NCBI RefSeq assembly: GCF_050281185.1
Contig: NZ_JBNNWS010000007.1
Span: forward strand, 186,001 to 250,000
DNA length: 64,000 nucleotides
Direction of reading: 5' to 3'
Origin: Heyndrickxia sp050281185
GTDB taxonomy: Bacteria > Bacillota > Bacilli > Bacillales > Bacillaceae_C
In this document: positions 16,035 through 23,477 of the stretch, piece after piece
Numbering within the stretch: the stretch's first letter is position 1
How the letters are laid out: every line of letters starts with the position of its first letter
Position numbers and translations under genes: made by a program
Notes under the pieces: model-generated
Told to the model about the DNA's origin: nothing
What the model saw: only the letters and a program-made list of their open reading frames with translations
Databases searched by the model: none

Positions 16035-17296
16035 GTTTCTTCGATTTATGGCAAAATCCTGAGATGAAAAAAACGCTACGTTTTTTCTTTTTATCATTAC
16101 TATTTTTTGGCGTTTTAATTGGTTATGGAACATATTATATAAGTCAGCAATTTAAAACGGATTATATAGAATCAAACGCAGCAATAACAGGGGCTATTCT
16201 TAAGCAGCATCCAGAGCTTCAAGATGAACTGGTTTCACTTCTTACAAAGAATGTGAGCGCTGATGAGAAGCAAGCAGGAATGGAAGTTTTAGCGAAGTAT
16301 GGAATTTCCTCGAACTTATCGATGAAGTTTTTCCCTAAATTAACTGATTTATTTCGATCAATCATTCTTTTTTCAACGGTAAGCTTACTGCTTCTTTTTG
16401 TTTGTTTATTAGGTTTCCACTATCAATTTTCTAGGAGCATGTTTACGAGAATCCGTGAATTAACTCGTTTCGCCGATGAAGTGCTGGAAGGAAAAACACT
16501 TACATCTTTACCGGAAATTCGCGAAGGAGATTTTTCTAAGCTTATACATAGCTTTAACCGAATGCGTTTCGTCATCCAACAAAATATTGCTGAATTAAAA
16601 AAAGAAAAGCGGTTTCTAGTTGATTTGATGTCAGATATCTCACACCAATTGAAAACACCTTTAGCTGCATTATCGATGTATAACGAAATTATGATAGAAA
16701 AAGAACTATCAAAAGAGCAGAAGATGATGTTCCTCGATCAGGGAAGACAGCAGCTGGAGCGAATGAACTGGCTGATACAAAGTCTTTTAAAGCTTGCCAA
16801 GCTAGATGTAGGGGCTATTCAGTTTCAGAAAAGGAACGCATCATTAACTCAGACAGTACGGGGAAGTGTTGAAATATTAAAGGAACTCGCTTCACAAAAA
16901 GGAATTCATGTACAGGTTACATCTGAACAAGAATGTTTTATGAAGCATGATGCAGACTGGATGACAGAATCCTTGTTGAATGTTATTAAAAATGCAATCG
17001 AGCATACTACGAGTGGCGGAAATGTTTCTATCAAGGTGAACGAGACTGATACCTTGTATAAAATACAAATACAGGATCACGGAGAAGGAATTGAACGTGA
17101 AGAGATTAAGAATATATTTAAACGGTTTTATAAAGGAAAGAAAAATAAAAAATCCGGATCTGTAGGTATTGGTCTCTCTTTAAGCAAGTCCATCGTTGAA
17201 GGGCATAACGGAATTATACAAGTAGATAGTCAAATCGGTGTAGGGACAACATTTACATTTGTGTTTTCGAAGGATGGAAATGATGTGAAAAGCTGA
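16007..17296 (+). CDS. Sensor histidine kinase (429 aa)
   Basis: This has TM1 (about 21-43), an external domain of about 70 residues, TM2 (about 118-140), a HAMP-like linker, HisKA with the phospho-His in DISHQLKTPLAAL, and HATPase with LLNVIKNAIEHT, DHGEGI and GIGLSLSKSI. The N-terminus includes a cytoplasmic stretch before TM1. Because of the external domain it is not a BceS-type intramembrane kinase, although a BceAB-like transporter lies downstream in the opposite direction. ATG 16007 lies within the end of the regulator gene. Confidence 0.87.
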   Translation: MEQTSSKRIGFFDLWQNPEMKKTLRFFFLSLLFFGVLIGYGTYYISQQFKTDYIESNAAITGAILKQHPELQDELVSLLTKNVSADEKQAGMEVLAKYGISSNLSMKFFPKLTDLFRSIILFSTVSLLLLFVCLLGFHYQFSRSMFTRIRELTRFADEVLEGKTLTSLPEIREGDFSKLIHSFNRMRFVIQQNIAELKKEKRFLVDLMSDISHQLKTPLAALSMYNEIMIEKELSKEQKMMFLDQGRQQLERMNWLIQSLLKLAKLDVGAIQFQKRNASLTQTVRGSVEILKELASQKGIHVQVTSEQECFMKHDADWMTESLLNVIKNAIEHTTSGGNVSIKVNETDTLYKIQIQDHGEGIEREEIKNIFKRFYKGKKNKKSGSVGIGLSLSKSIVEGHNGIIQVDSQIGVGTTFTFVFSKDGNDVKS

Positions 17297-17337
17297 ATAA
17301 TAAAATCCCGGGTATGATATCCGGGATTTTATTATTA
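17297..17337. terminator. Bidirectional terminator
   Basis: A perfect stem of about 15 bp (AATAAAATCCCGG with CCGGGATTTTATT) has A/T tracts on both sides. It lies between the kinase gene and the convergent BceB-like gene. Confidence 0.88.
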
Positions 17338-19182
17338 TTCTTCTTTCGGCAAAACGATTCCTCTATATAATTGAACAGTAATGAAGTAGTATATTGCGTA
17401 AATGACGGCAAAAATACAAATTGGGAGCCACACACGGAAATATGGGTTGATTAAAATAAACGAGAAGATATTCATTCCGACTAAAACGTGGGCAATACCA
17501 ATAATTGCAGGGAAAATAAATACTAAGCTCAGTTCTTTATATATGGATTTCGTTAATAGTTCTTGACGAACACCGATTTTTCTCAGCATTTGATAACGCG
17601 TAATGTCTTTTGATGCTCCGGTAAGAATCTTAAACATTAAGCAGCTGGCCATCATTGCAAGAAATGCAATCCCTAAGAAGAAGCCCATGAATACTGTTCC
17701 GCTGGAAACACCGTAAAAAGCTTGATAGGAACTAAATTTACTATTTAATTGGTCAGCATTAATATTTTTATATTTTTCTAGCTCTAATTCATCAATTTTT
17801 TTCCATTCTGTTTTATAAGTTTCAAAATCATTTGATATCCCTATAATGGCAATCGCTTCTTTACCTTGTAGTTCATCATACATCTTTTGATCAACGATTT
17901 TTATTTGCTGATCGGGATAAACATAATATGGTTGAATATCATATAAAGCACGAGTCCATTGCTCTGGTAATTGTGTTGTGTTTTTTTGATCCGTATTTGC
18001 TCCCACTGTTGCATCTACTGGAAGATTTCCCGTTACAGGCCTATATTTTCCAAAACCCTCTCTTCCTTCAGTAACAGGAACTAGTGGACGTTTTTTCTCT
18101 AATTCTTCTTTTACATAATATACAAACTTTTTATCTACTTTATAATGATATTCATTTTTAAATTTAAATGTAATCTTGTTTAAGATATTTTTTTCTTGTA
18201 CGATTGGATTATGAATTACAACATCATATGGTTGAAAGCCATTTGTCATCATTAATACATTATTTTTAAACGCCATACCGGCTGACATGGCACCTGCACC
18301 TAAAGCCACTAACATGGCAACTGTTGCAAGCACTTTTGTTAAACTATTAATTCGGAAGTTCAATTGGGCAAAGGTAAAAGCGTTTAGCCCCTTTTCACGT
18401 CGCTTTTTATTGCCTTTAAGCTTTTTAATAATCAGTGGAAGAAGCGACATGAAGAGTAGATAGGTTCCTAATGTTGTTGTGATCAAAGCGATAATGATTC
18501 CGATTTCTCTTAATTTTTCCATGAAAACCATAGAAGTATAGCCAATTCCTAATAAAAAGACGGCAAATATTGCAACGAAAACAGTTCCTTTTCCTTTAAT
18601 CGTAATTCTCTCTGTTTTTGTGTCGGAATGTATTAGCTGTAAGACGGTAGTACGTGATAATTTCACACTATTCATGATGGCAGACAATACAAATAGAATA
18701 AAAAAGAAGACACATGTGATTGTCATTGATGGAACATAAAATGCTTGATAGTCGTCTGAAGTAAATTCAAGCTGTTTCATAAGCAGTTGACCAATTCCTT
18801 CGGAAAGTCCTACTCCTAAGACAATCCCAATAACTAGTGAGACAACTCCTAAGAAAATTGTTTCGATCACGATCAGTAATGAGATCTTATATTTTTTTGC
18901 CCCTAGCATCATGTACATTCCAAACTCTTTTTGACGTAGTGATAATAGGAAGGAATTGGCATATAAAATATAAAAGAATGTAATGATGGCTAGTAAGACT
19001 GAACCGGCTTGAAAGACGAATCCGATGGACTGAATCATCGAATTCGATTCAATAAAGGATTTATTTAATGCTAATGTTTGAAACATATAGAAAATCGAAA
19101 TGGACATCACTAGACCAATGAGTAAGACGAAATAATCTTTTAATTTATTTTTTATTCCAGACATAGATAGCTTGAATAACAT
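17335..19182 (-). CDS. BceB-like FtsX-family permease (615 aa)
   Basis: This is a ten-TM permease of the BceB/VraG/YxdM type. It has a TM pair near residues 17-75, an N-terminal FtsX block (about 50-250) with SLRQKEFGMYMMLGAKKYKIS, a large external domain of about 220 residues between TM7 and TM8 (about 305-510), and three C-terminal helices. These permeases remove bacitracin-like or cationic peptides from their lipid targets and act as sensors for a kinase. It is preceded by its ATPase gene (16 bases) and is the last gene of the minus-strand operon. No BceS-type kinase is adjacent. Confidence 0.87.
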   Translation of the reverse strand: MLFKLSMSGIKNKLKDYFVLLIGLVMSISIFYMFQTLALNKSFIESNSMIQSIGFVFQAGSVLLAIITFFYILYANSFLLSLRQKEFGMYMMLGAKKYKISLLIVIETIFLGVVSLVIGIVLGVGLSEGIGQLLMKQLEFTSDDYQAFYVPSMTITCVFFFILFVLSAIMNSVKLSRTTVLQLIHSDTKTERITIKGKGTVFVAIFAVFLLGIGYTSMVFMEKLREIGIIIALITTTLGTYLLFMSLLPLIIKKLKGNKKRREKGLNAFTFAQLNFRINSLTKVLATVAMLVALGAGAMSAGMAFKNNVLMMTNGFQPYDVVIHNPIVQEKNILNKITFKFKNEYHYKVDKKFVYYVKEELEKKRPLVPVTEGREGFGKYRPVTGNLPVDATVGANTDQKNTTQLPEQWTRALYDIQPYYVYPDQQIKIVDQKMYDELQGKEAIAIIGISNDFETYKTEWKKIDELELEKYKNINADQLNSKFSSYQAFYGVSSGTVFMGFFLGIAFLAMMASCLMFKILTGASKDITRYQMLRKIGVRQELLTKSIYKELSLVFIFPAIIGIAHVLVGMNIFSFILINPYFRVWLPICIFAVIYAIYYFITVQLYRGIVLPKEE

Positions 19183-19198
19183 GTTTTTCCCTCCTTTG

Positions 19199-19960
19199 TT
19201 ATGCTTTTTGTGTGCCTAAGTCTGCCAACACATCTAGAATTTCCTTATAAAATGCTTCACGTGCTCCATTACGGTGAATTTGTTTATATAGCTCTCCGTC
19301 TTGGATAAATAAAATTCGTTGACAATAACTAGCACTATAGGGATCATGTGTTACCATCAAAATGGACACGCCTTGTTCTTCGTTTAAATTCGTCATAGCT
19401 TCTAATAAGCTTGTTGCATTTTTCGAGTCAAGGGCTCCAGTAGGCTCATCCCCTAAGATAATAGCAGGCTCATGAACAAGGGCACGCGCTGCTGCAGATC
19501 GTTGTTTTTGTCCACCAGAAACCTCTGACGGATACTTTTGAAGGATGGCTGAAATTCCTAAAATTTCTGCAACCTTTTCTACTTTTGGACCAATCTTTCG
19601 AGAAGGGACTCCTTGTAAAGAAAGTGGTAAAGCAATATTTTCATAGATGGATAAATTCTCTAGCAAATTAAAGTCTTGAAAAATGAATCCTAGTCTTTGT
19701 GAACGGAAATCGGATAGCTCACCTTGCTTCATTTTTGTAATATCTGTACCTGCTATTTGAATAACGCCATCTGTTGCTTTATCTAAAGTTGAAATAACAT
19801 TTAAAAGTGTTGTTTTTCCTGAGCCAGATGGTCCCATGATGCCAACAAACTCACCTTCTTGTATTGAAAAAGATACTCCTTTTAACGCATGTGACATGCT
19901 TTCACCATTTTTTCCATATACTTTCTTAACATTTTTCACATCTACAACTGGTGTTTTCAT
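19199..19960 (-). CDS. BceA-like ABC transporter ATP-binding protein (253 aa)
   Basis: This has Walker A GPSGSGKTT, Q-loop IFQDFNLLE, signature VSGGQKQRSAAARAL and Walker B IILGDEPTGALDSK. The serine in QKQRSAAARAL and the length match the BceA/VraF subfamily. The C-terminal tail of about 30 residues (GELYKQIHRNG... ILDVLADLG) is also typical of BceA. It lies between a DUF418 gene and the permease gene with short gaps, so the three are probably co-transcribed. Confidence 0.88.
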   Translation of the reverse strand: MKTPVVDVKNVKKVYGKNGESMSHALKGVSFSIQEGEFVGIMGPSGSGKTTLLNVISTLDKATDGVIQIAGTDITKMKQGELSDFRSQRLGFIFQDFNLLENLSIYENIALPLSLQGVPSRKIGPKVEKVAEILGISAILQKYPSEVSGGQKQRSAAARALVHEPAIILGDEPTGALDSKNATSLLEAMTNLNEEQGVSILMVTHDPYSASYCQRILFIQDGELYKQIHRNGAREAFYKEILDVLADLGTQKA

Positions 19961-19982
19961 TCTATAAACCTCCTATATTTAT

Positions 19983-21020
19983 TTAAGACTGAGTTTTTTT
20001 GTTGATGAATGGCGGGACTTGCCAATACGTAATCAATCTCCATATCCATTCAAAAGGTCCCATCTTGAATAGACGTAACCAAAAGAAACTGAAAATCATT
20101 TGAATAATATAGATAGCTATACATACATATAGTGTTTGAATATATGTAAGGTTTGCTGTGAAATGGAATAGCTTACCCGCAATTAAGATTAAGGCAGTTT
20201 GCCCAAGATAATTGGTTAATGCCATTCGTCCGTAATACTTAAGTGGTGATAATAGTGTTTGTACTACTTTTGTTTGTAATAAAAGTACAAGTACTCCAAC
20301 AAAGAAAGCAGAAAGGATCGGTCCAACAGAAACTCCCATTTTTAAAAACTTACTTGCTTGGTCCATTGATCCGTCTTCATCCATAACAATCATATTTTGA
20401 AACGGTGAACCAGGGATCATTTGATACTGAATGATGAATCCAATCCCGCTAAGTAGGAACATTATTGCAGTAAAGAGAGCAAATGGTTTGGTTTTCTGAG
20501 ACAGATTTTCAAACACTCGATATTGTCCTGCAGCAAGTCCTAATAAAATGAGCGGCAAGGTTAGAAGTAATTTTTCGCCCATTACACAAAATAGGACTAA
20601 TAAAATAAGACTTAAGGCTAAATTAATGTGCTTATTCACTTTATAAAATGGCAAGACAATGAAACCGCAAATAGCATAGTACTTCAAAGCTTCTCCTGGT
20701 TGGAAAATAGTATGAATGAGTCCGAAGGCTAGCAAAATAATCAGTCTACGGATAAACAGGACATACCCATTCTTTCCTTTTGACTTTGCGCGTGAAAGAA
20801 AAATATAAAACCCGACTCCAAATAAAAATGAAAATATCGAGTAAAAGCGCCCTTCTACAAATAGATATAAAAATCTTTGATAACTAGCATCTATCGTTTT
20901 GGGGTCTGGAATTTGAATGTTAAGCAAGTCAAGAATATTAACTAAAATAATCCCTAGTAATGCAACCCCCCGAATGTAATCAAGAGCATCAATTCGTTTG
21001 TTGGTGATCACTTTTTCCAT
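19983..21020 (-). CDS. DUF418 multi-pass membrane protein (345 aa)
   Basis: This is a membrane protein with about ten predicted helices. The N-terminal IDALDYIRGVALLGIILVN is the shared start of the acyltransferase-3/DUF1624/DUF418 group, followed by YSIFSFLFGVGFYIFL. The C-terminal half (from about residue 190) is the DUF418 region with YYGRMALTNYLGQT and FEWIWRLITYWQ. The function of the family is not established; similar proteins occur beside peptide-resistance genes. It is the first gene of the operon with the BceAB-like pair and lies 80 bases downstream of the shared inverted-repeat motif. Confidence 0.8.
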   Translation of the reverse strand: MEKVITNKRIDALDYIRGVALLGIILVNILDLLNIQIPDPKTIDASYQRFLYLFVEGRFYSIFSFLFGVGFYIFLSRAKSKGKNGYVLFIRRLIILLAFGLIHTIFQPGEALKYYAICGFIVLPFYKVNKHINLALSLILLVLFCVMGEKLLLTLPLILLGLAAGQYRVFENLSQKTKPFALFTAIMFLLSGIGFIIQYQMIPGSPFQNMIVMDEDGSMDQASKFLKMGVSVGPILSAFFVGVLVLLLQTKVVQTLLSPLKYYGRMALTNYLGQTALILIAGKLFHFTANLTYIQTLYVCIAIYIIQMIFSFFWLRLFKMGPFEWIWRLITYWQVPPFINKKTQS

Positions 21021-21049
21021 ACGGCACCTCCATGTAAATACGTCTTTTA

Positions 21050-21116
21050 TATCTTACAAAAGAGGTTTAAAAGTACCTATCTATTTAACTTACAAAGTTT
21101 CTTACGTTTTTGTAAG
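21050..21116 (-). promoter_or_regulatory. Inverted-repeat operator and promoter of the DUF418/BceAB-like operon
   Basis: On the minus strand, CTTACA-AAAA-CGTAAG (21116-21101) is followed by TAAATAGATAGGT (21087-21075). This is the same arrangement as at 11123-11163, with the spacing differing by one base. A further copy of the half site, TGTAAGATA, lies closer to the start codon (21058-21050). The ribosome binding site GGAGGTG follows. Confidence 0.55.
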
Positions 21117-21186
21117 ATAAATATTTAGAGAAATCTTTTTAGCTGATGAATGTAGGAAAGTGATGTATGAGGGAGGAATAAAAAAA

Positions 21187-21217
21187 GCAAACCTACAAAA
21201 ATGTAGATTTGCTCTTT
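21187..21217 (-). terminator. Terminator of hemQ
   Basis: GCAAAtCTACA and TGTAGgTTTGC form a stem (read on the minus strand) followed by six T residues. It lies just beyond the hemQ stop codon. Confidence 0.75.
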
Positions 21218-21233
21218 TAGTAAAGTAGAGATA

Positions 21234-21989
21234 TTAATTCACATGTAAAAACTTTGCAATTTTATCTTCTTCTAATAGGTTTCCGACAAAGAAAGAACCG
21301 AATTCACCGTAGCGGGCACTTACTTCATCAAATCGCATTTCGTATACAAGCTTTTTAAATTGAAGCATTTCGTCAGAGAATAGGGTTACGCCCCATTCAT
21401 AATCATCTAGGCCAACAGAACCTGTAATGACTTGTTTCACTTTTCCAGCGTATTTACGTCCAATCATACCGTGGCTTCTCATTAATTCACGGCGTGCATC
21501 CATTGATAGCATGTACCAATTATCATTTCCTTCTCTGCGTTTATCCATCGGATAGAAGCAAATGTATTTTGATTTTGGAAGGATTGGGTATAATCTTGAT
21601 TTTACATACGGATTTTCATAAGGATCTTCATTTGAATCTCCTCCACCGACATAATTACTTAGTTCAACTACTGAAACATATGAATATGTAGGGATGGTAT
21701 ACTCAGCGATTGTTAGCTTATTAAATTCGTTTTCTAGCTCATTCAACTCTTCCATTGTTGGACGTAACATCCAGAGAATGAAATCTGCTTTTTGACCAAT
21801 AATGGTGTATAAAGCATGACTTCCTTCTTTCTTATCTTGTGTTTCATTCAATTTATTCAAAAATTGGTGAAATTCGTGTATAGCTGCTTGTCTTTCATCA
21901 CTTGAAAGTTCTTTCCAAGCTGTCCAATTCATTGCTCTTAAATCATGTAAGGAATACCAACCATCTAAAGTTTGAGCTGCTTCACTCAT
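21234..21989 (-). CDS. hemQ: Coproheme decarboxylase HemQ (251 aa)
   Basis: HemQ oxidatively decarboxylates coproheme III to heme b in the coproporphyrin-dependent pathway of Gram-positive bacteria. It belongs to the chlorite dismutase-like family. Family features are LDGWYSLHDLRAMNW at the N-terminus, the substrate-tyrosine segment around PYVKSRLYPILPKSKYICFYPMDKRR, and HGMIGRKYAGKVKQVITGSVGLDDYEWGVTLFSD with the proximal histidine region. The length is standard. It is divergently oriented to lipL. In B. subtilis pta lies between them; here it is missing. Confidence 0.93.
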   Translation of the reverse strand: MSEAAQTLDGWYSLHDLRAMNWTAWKELSSDERQAAIHEFHQFLNKLNETQDKKEGSHALYTIIGQKADFILWMLRPTMEELNELENEFNKLTIAEYTIPTYSYVSVVELSNYVGGGDSNEDPYENPYVKSRLYPILPKSKYICFYPMDKRREGNDNWYMLSMDARRELMRSHGMIGRKYAGKVKQVITGSVGLDDYEWGVTLFSDEMLQFKKLVYEMRFDEVSARYGEFGSFFVGNLLEEDKIAKFLHVN

Positions 21990-22094
21990 CTAGATCACTC
22001 CTATTCTAATGTAAATCTACCATTACTATAGCATAGTTTTTCCAAATCACTCATTTTCAATCTGAATTGTTGAAAATCAGACAAGAACACCTGA

Positions 22095-22129
22095 TAATGG
22101 GACAGAGGGACAGGTCCCTTGTCCCATTA
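22095..22129. repeat. GGGACA-type inverted repeat between hemQ and lipL
   Basis: TAATGGGACAgAGGGAC and GTCCCTTGTCCCATTA form an almost perfect stem with a two-base loop. There is no T tract. It is a compact palindromic repeat of a kind seen often between Bacillus genes, and it may affect either divergent transcript. Confidence 0.65.
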
Positions 22130-22165
22130 CAGATGAAAAATTTGTTCGTACTAAGGAGATACTAG

Positions 22166-22999
22166 ATGGAACAGGCATTATCATTATTAAAACAAGAAAA
22201 GTGGCGGATTATTGATCAATCCAGCTTAGGGCCACATTTTGATGCATTACAATCTTTTGCGATGGATGATACACTCTGTACTTCTGTTGGATCAGGATAT
22301 TCGGTTCCTACAGCAAGATCATGGGTTCACCATCAAACTATCGTATTAGGAATTCAAGATACGAAGCTTCCGTTTTTAGAAGATGGTTTAAACTATTTAG
22401 AAGAACAAGGTTATCGATATATCGTCCGCAATTCGGGTGGATTAGCCGTTGTCCTGGATGAAGGGGTGTTAAACCTATCGCTTATCTTCCCAGATACAGA
22501 AAAAGGAATTGATATTAACAAAGGCTATGAGGCAATGTGGGCATTAATTAAGCAAATGTTTTCAGATTTTGAGGTAACGATAGAAGCGAGAGAGATTGTA
22601 GGATCGTATTGTCCTGGCAGCTATGATTTAAGTATTAATGGGAAAAAGTTTGCGGGAATCTCACAGCGCCGTATTCGAAAAGGGGTTGCCGTACAAATTT
22701 ATCTTTGTGTTTCAGGGAAAGGAGAAGAAAGAGCGAAGCATATTCAACAATTCTACAAAAAAGCAAAAAAAGATGCAGAAACAAAATGGGTATATCCTGA
22801 TATCCGCCCGGAAGTAATGGCATCATTAGCTGATTTATTGCATACACATATATCGGTACAGGATGTCATGCTTCGCTTTCTAACAGCACTCAAAGAAATG
22901 AGCCAGCAAATTTTTTCTGAGCCCCTTTCAGGTGATGAGCTAGGATGGTATGAGGAGTATTACAAACGAATTATAGAGAGAAACGAAAAGTTTGTATAA
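22166..22999 (+). CDS. lipL: Octanoyl-[GcvH]:protein N-octanoyltransferase LipL (277 aa)
   Basis: LipL moves the octanoyl group from GcvH to E2 subunits of lipoate-dependent complexes, the amidotransfer step of Bacillus lipoate assembly. The sequence has RSWVHHQTIVLGIQD, the RNSGGLAVVLDEGVLNLSL core, the catalytic Cys in GSYCPGSYDLSINGKKFAGISQRR, and the conserved lysine in that segment. It starts at ATG 22166 after AAGGAGATACTAG and is monocistronic. Confidence 0.92.
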   Translation: MEQALSLLKQEKWRIIDQSSLGPHFDALQSFAMDDTLCTSVGSGYSVPTARSWVHHQTIVLGIQDTKLPFLEDGLNYLEEQGYRYIVRNSGGLAVVLDEGVLNLSLIFPDTEKGIDINKGYEAMWALIKQMFSDFEVTIEAREIVGSYCPGSYDLSINGKKFAGISQRRIRKGVAVQIYLCVSGKGEERAKHIQQFYKKAKKDAETKWVYPDIRPEVMASLADLLHTHISVQDVMLRFLTALKEMSQQIFSEPLSGDELGWYEEYYKRIIERNEKFV

Positions 23000-23032
23000 T
23001 AAAATTTCTTTAACCTTTATAAAGATTAGGAA

Positions 23033-23061
23033 TTGACACACAATTTAATTAATGGTAATCT
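23033..23061 (+). promoter_or_regulatory. Sigma-A promoter of the leader-bmrCD transcript
   Basis: TTGACA (23033-23038), a 17-base spacer and TAATCT (23056-23061) make a near-consensus promoter. The start site near 23068 puts the MITE at 23080, the leader peptide and both terminators in the 5' leader of the exporter mRNA. Confidence 0.75.
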
Positions 23062-23079
23062 AACAAAGTATTACCATAA

Positions 23080-23187
23080 GGCTGTTTTTGAAAAGACTGT
23101 TGTCAATTCATATATGGGATAAAATCCTTATATTATATGTTTTTTGGGCATCTTTTCTTATGATGCAACGAAGTAAGGAAAAGAGCC
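23080..23187 (+). mobile_element. MITE-like element, copy 3 (108 bp, internally shortened)
   Basis: It begins GGCTGTTTTTGAAAAGACTG and ends GGAAAAGAGCC. It is flanked by exact 8-bp direct repeats TACCATAA (23072-23079 and 23188-23195). It is shorter than the other intact copies and lacks the internal GTAAAAATC/GATTTTTAC pair. It is inserted about a dozen bases after the start site of the exporter transcript. Confidence 0.85.
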
Positions 23188-23222
23188 TACCATAAAAATT
23201 CTAAGGCAAGGGAGGTATTGTG

Positions 23223-23303
23223 ATGATTTACATTGATTTCAACAAAGACTTATTAAATAACTTTATAAATCACGCAACCTGTCCTAAGCTTGGGGTTTAT
23301 TAA
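23223..23303 (+). CDS. BmrB-like leader peptide (26 aa)
   Basis: This is a 26-codon ORF with a strong site, AAGGGAGG, before its ATG. It encodes a peptide starting MIYIDFNKDLL and ending PKLGVY. In B. subtilis the homologous exporter operon bmrBCD is controlled by translation of a longer leader, BmrB, through antibiotic-induced attenuation. This ORF is at the same place relative to the exporter genes and is followed by two terminators. Its codons 19-23 cover the strand that could form an antiterminator. It is unlikely to be a stable product. Confidence 0.7.
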   Translation: MIYIDFNKDLLNNFINHATCPKLGVY

Positions 23304-23361
23304 GCTCCTCTTATTATCGATATACTTAAGCACAGGGGCGTATCGTTTCCTGTGCTTTTTT
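23278..23361 (+). promoter_or_regulatory. Attenuator of the bmrCD-like operon
   Basis: The terminator stem AAGCACAGG (23328-23336) with CCTGTGCTT (23349-23357) is followed by T residues. Inside the end of the leader ORF, CCTGT (23278-23282) and GCTT (23288-23291) can pair with the same AAGCACAGG, with a 5-base bulge. A ribosome stalled earlier in the ORF would allow that pairing, and a ribosome at the stop codon would block it. The pairings are seen in the sequence; the switching is inferred. Confidence 0.55.
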
Positions 23362-23404
23362 GTTGCCTTTGCTACTGTACCTTTTTAGGTACGTTAGCTT
23401 CTTG

Positions 23405-23437
23405 TGGGCAGCTGCCTAGTGCAGCTGCCCATTTTTT
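23405..23437 (+). terminator. Second strong terminator before bmrC
   Basis: TGGGCAGCTGC and GCAGCTGCCCA form a perfect 11-bp stem with a 5-base loop followed by seven T residues. An imperfect hairpin upstream (around 23371-23398, GTACCT with AGGTAC) may compete or stack with it. It ends 40 bases before the bmrC start and must be overcome for expression. Confidence 0.8.
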
Positions 23438-23477
23438 TATTTAAAATTAATTTCAACAATTTGGGTGGTGTCAGAAG

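Noticed and set aside
16007..17296. Kinase considered as BceS-type partner of the downstream BceAB-like transporter
   Set aside because: BceS kinases have two close TM segments with almost no external part; this one has an external domain of about 70 residues.
22095..22129. Terminator between hemQ and lipL
   Set aside because: The stem is strong but has no T tract in either direction and lies between divergent genes, so it is listed as a repeat.
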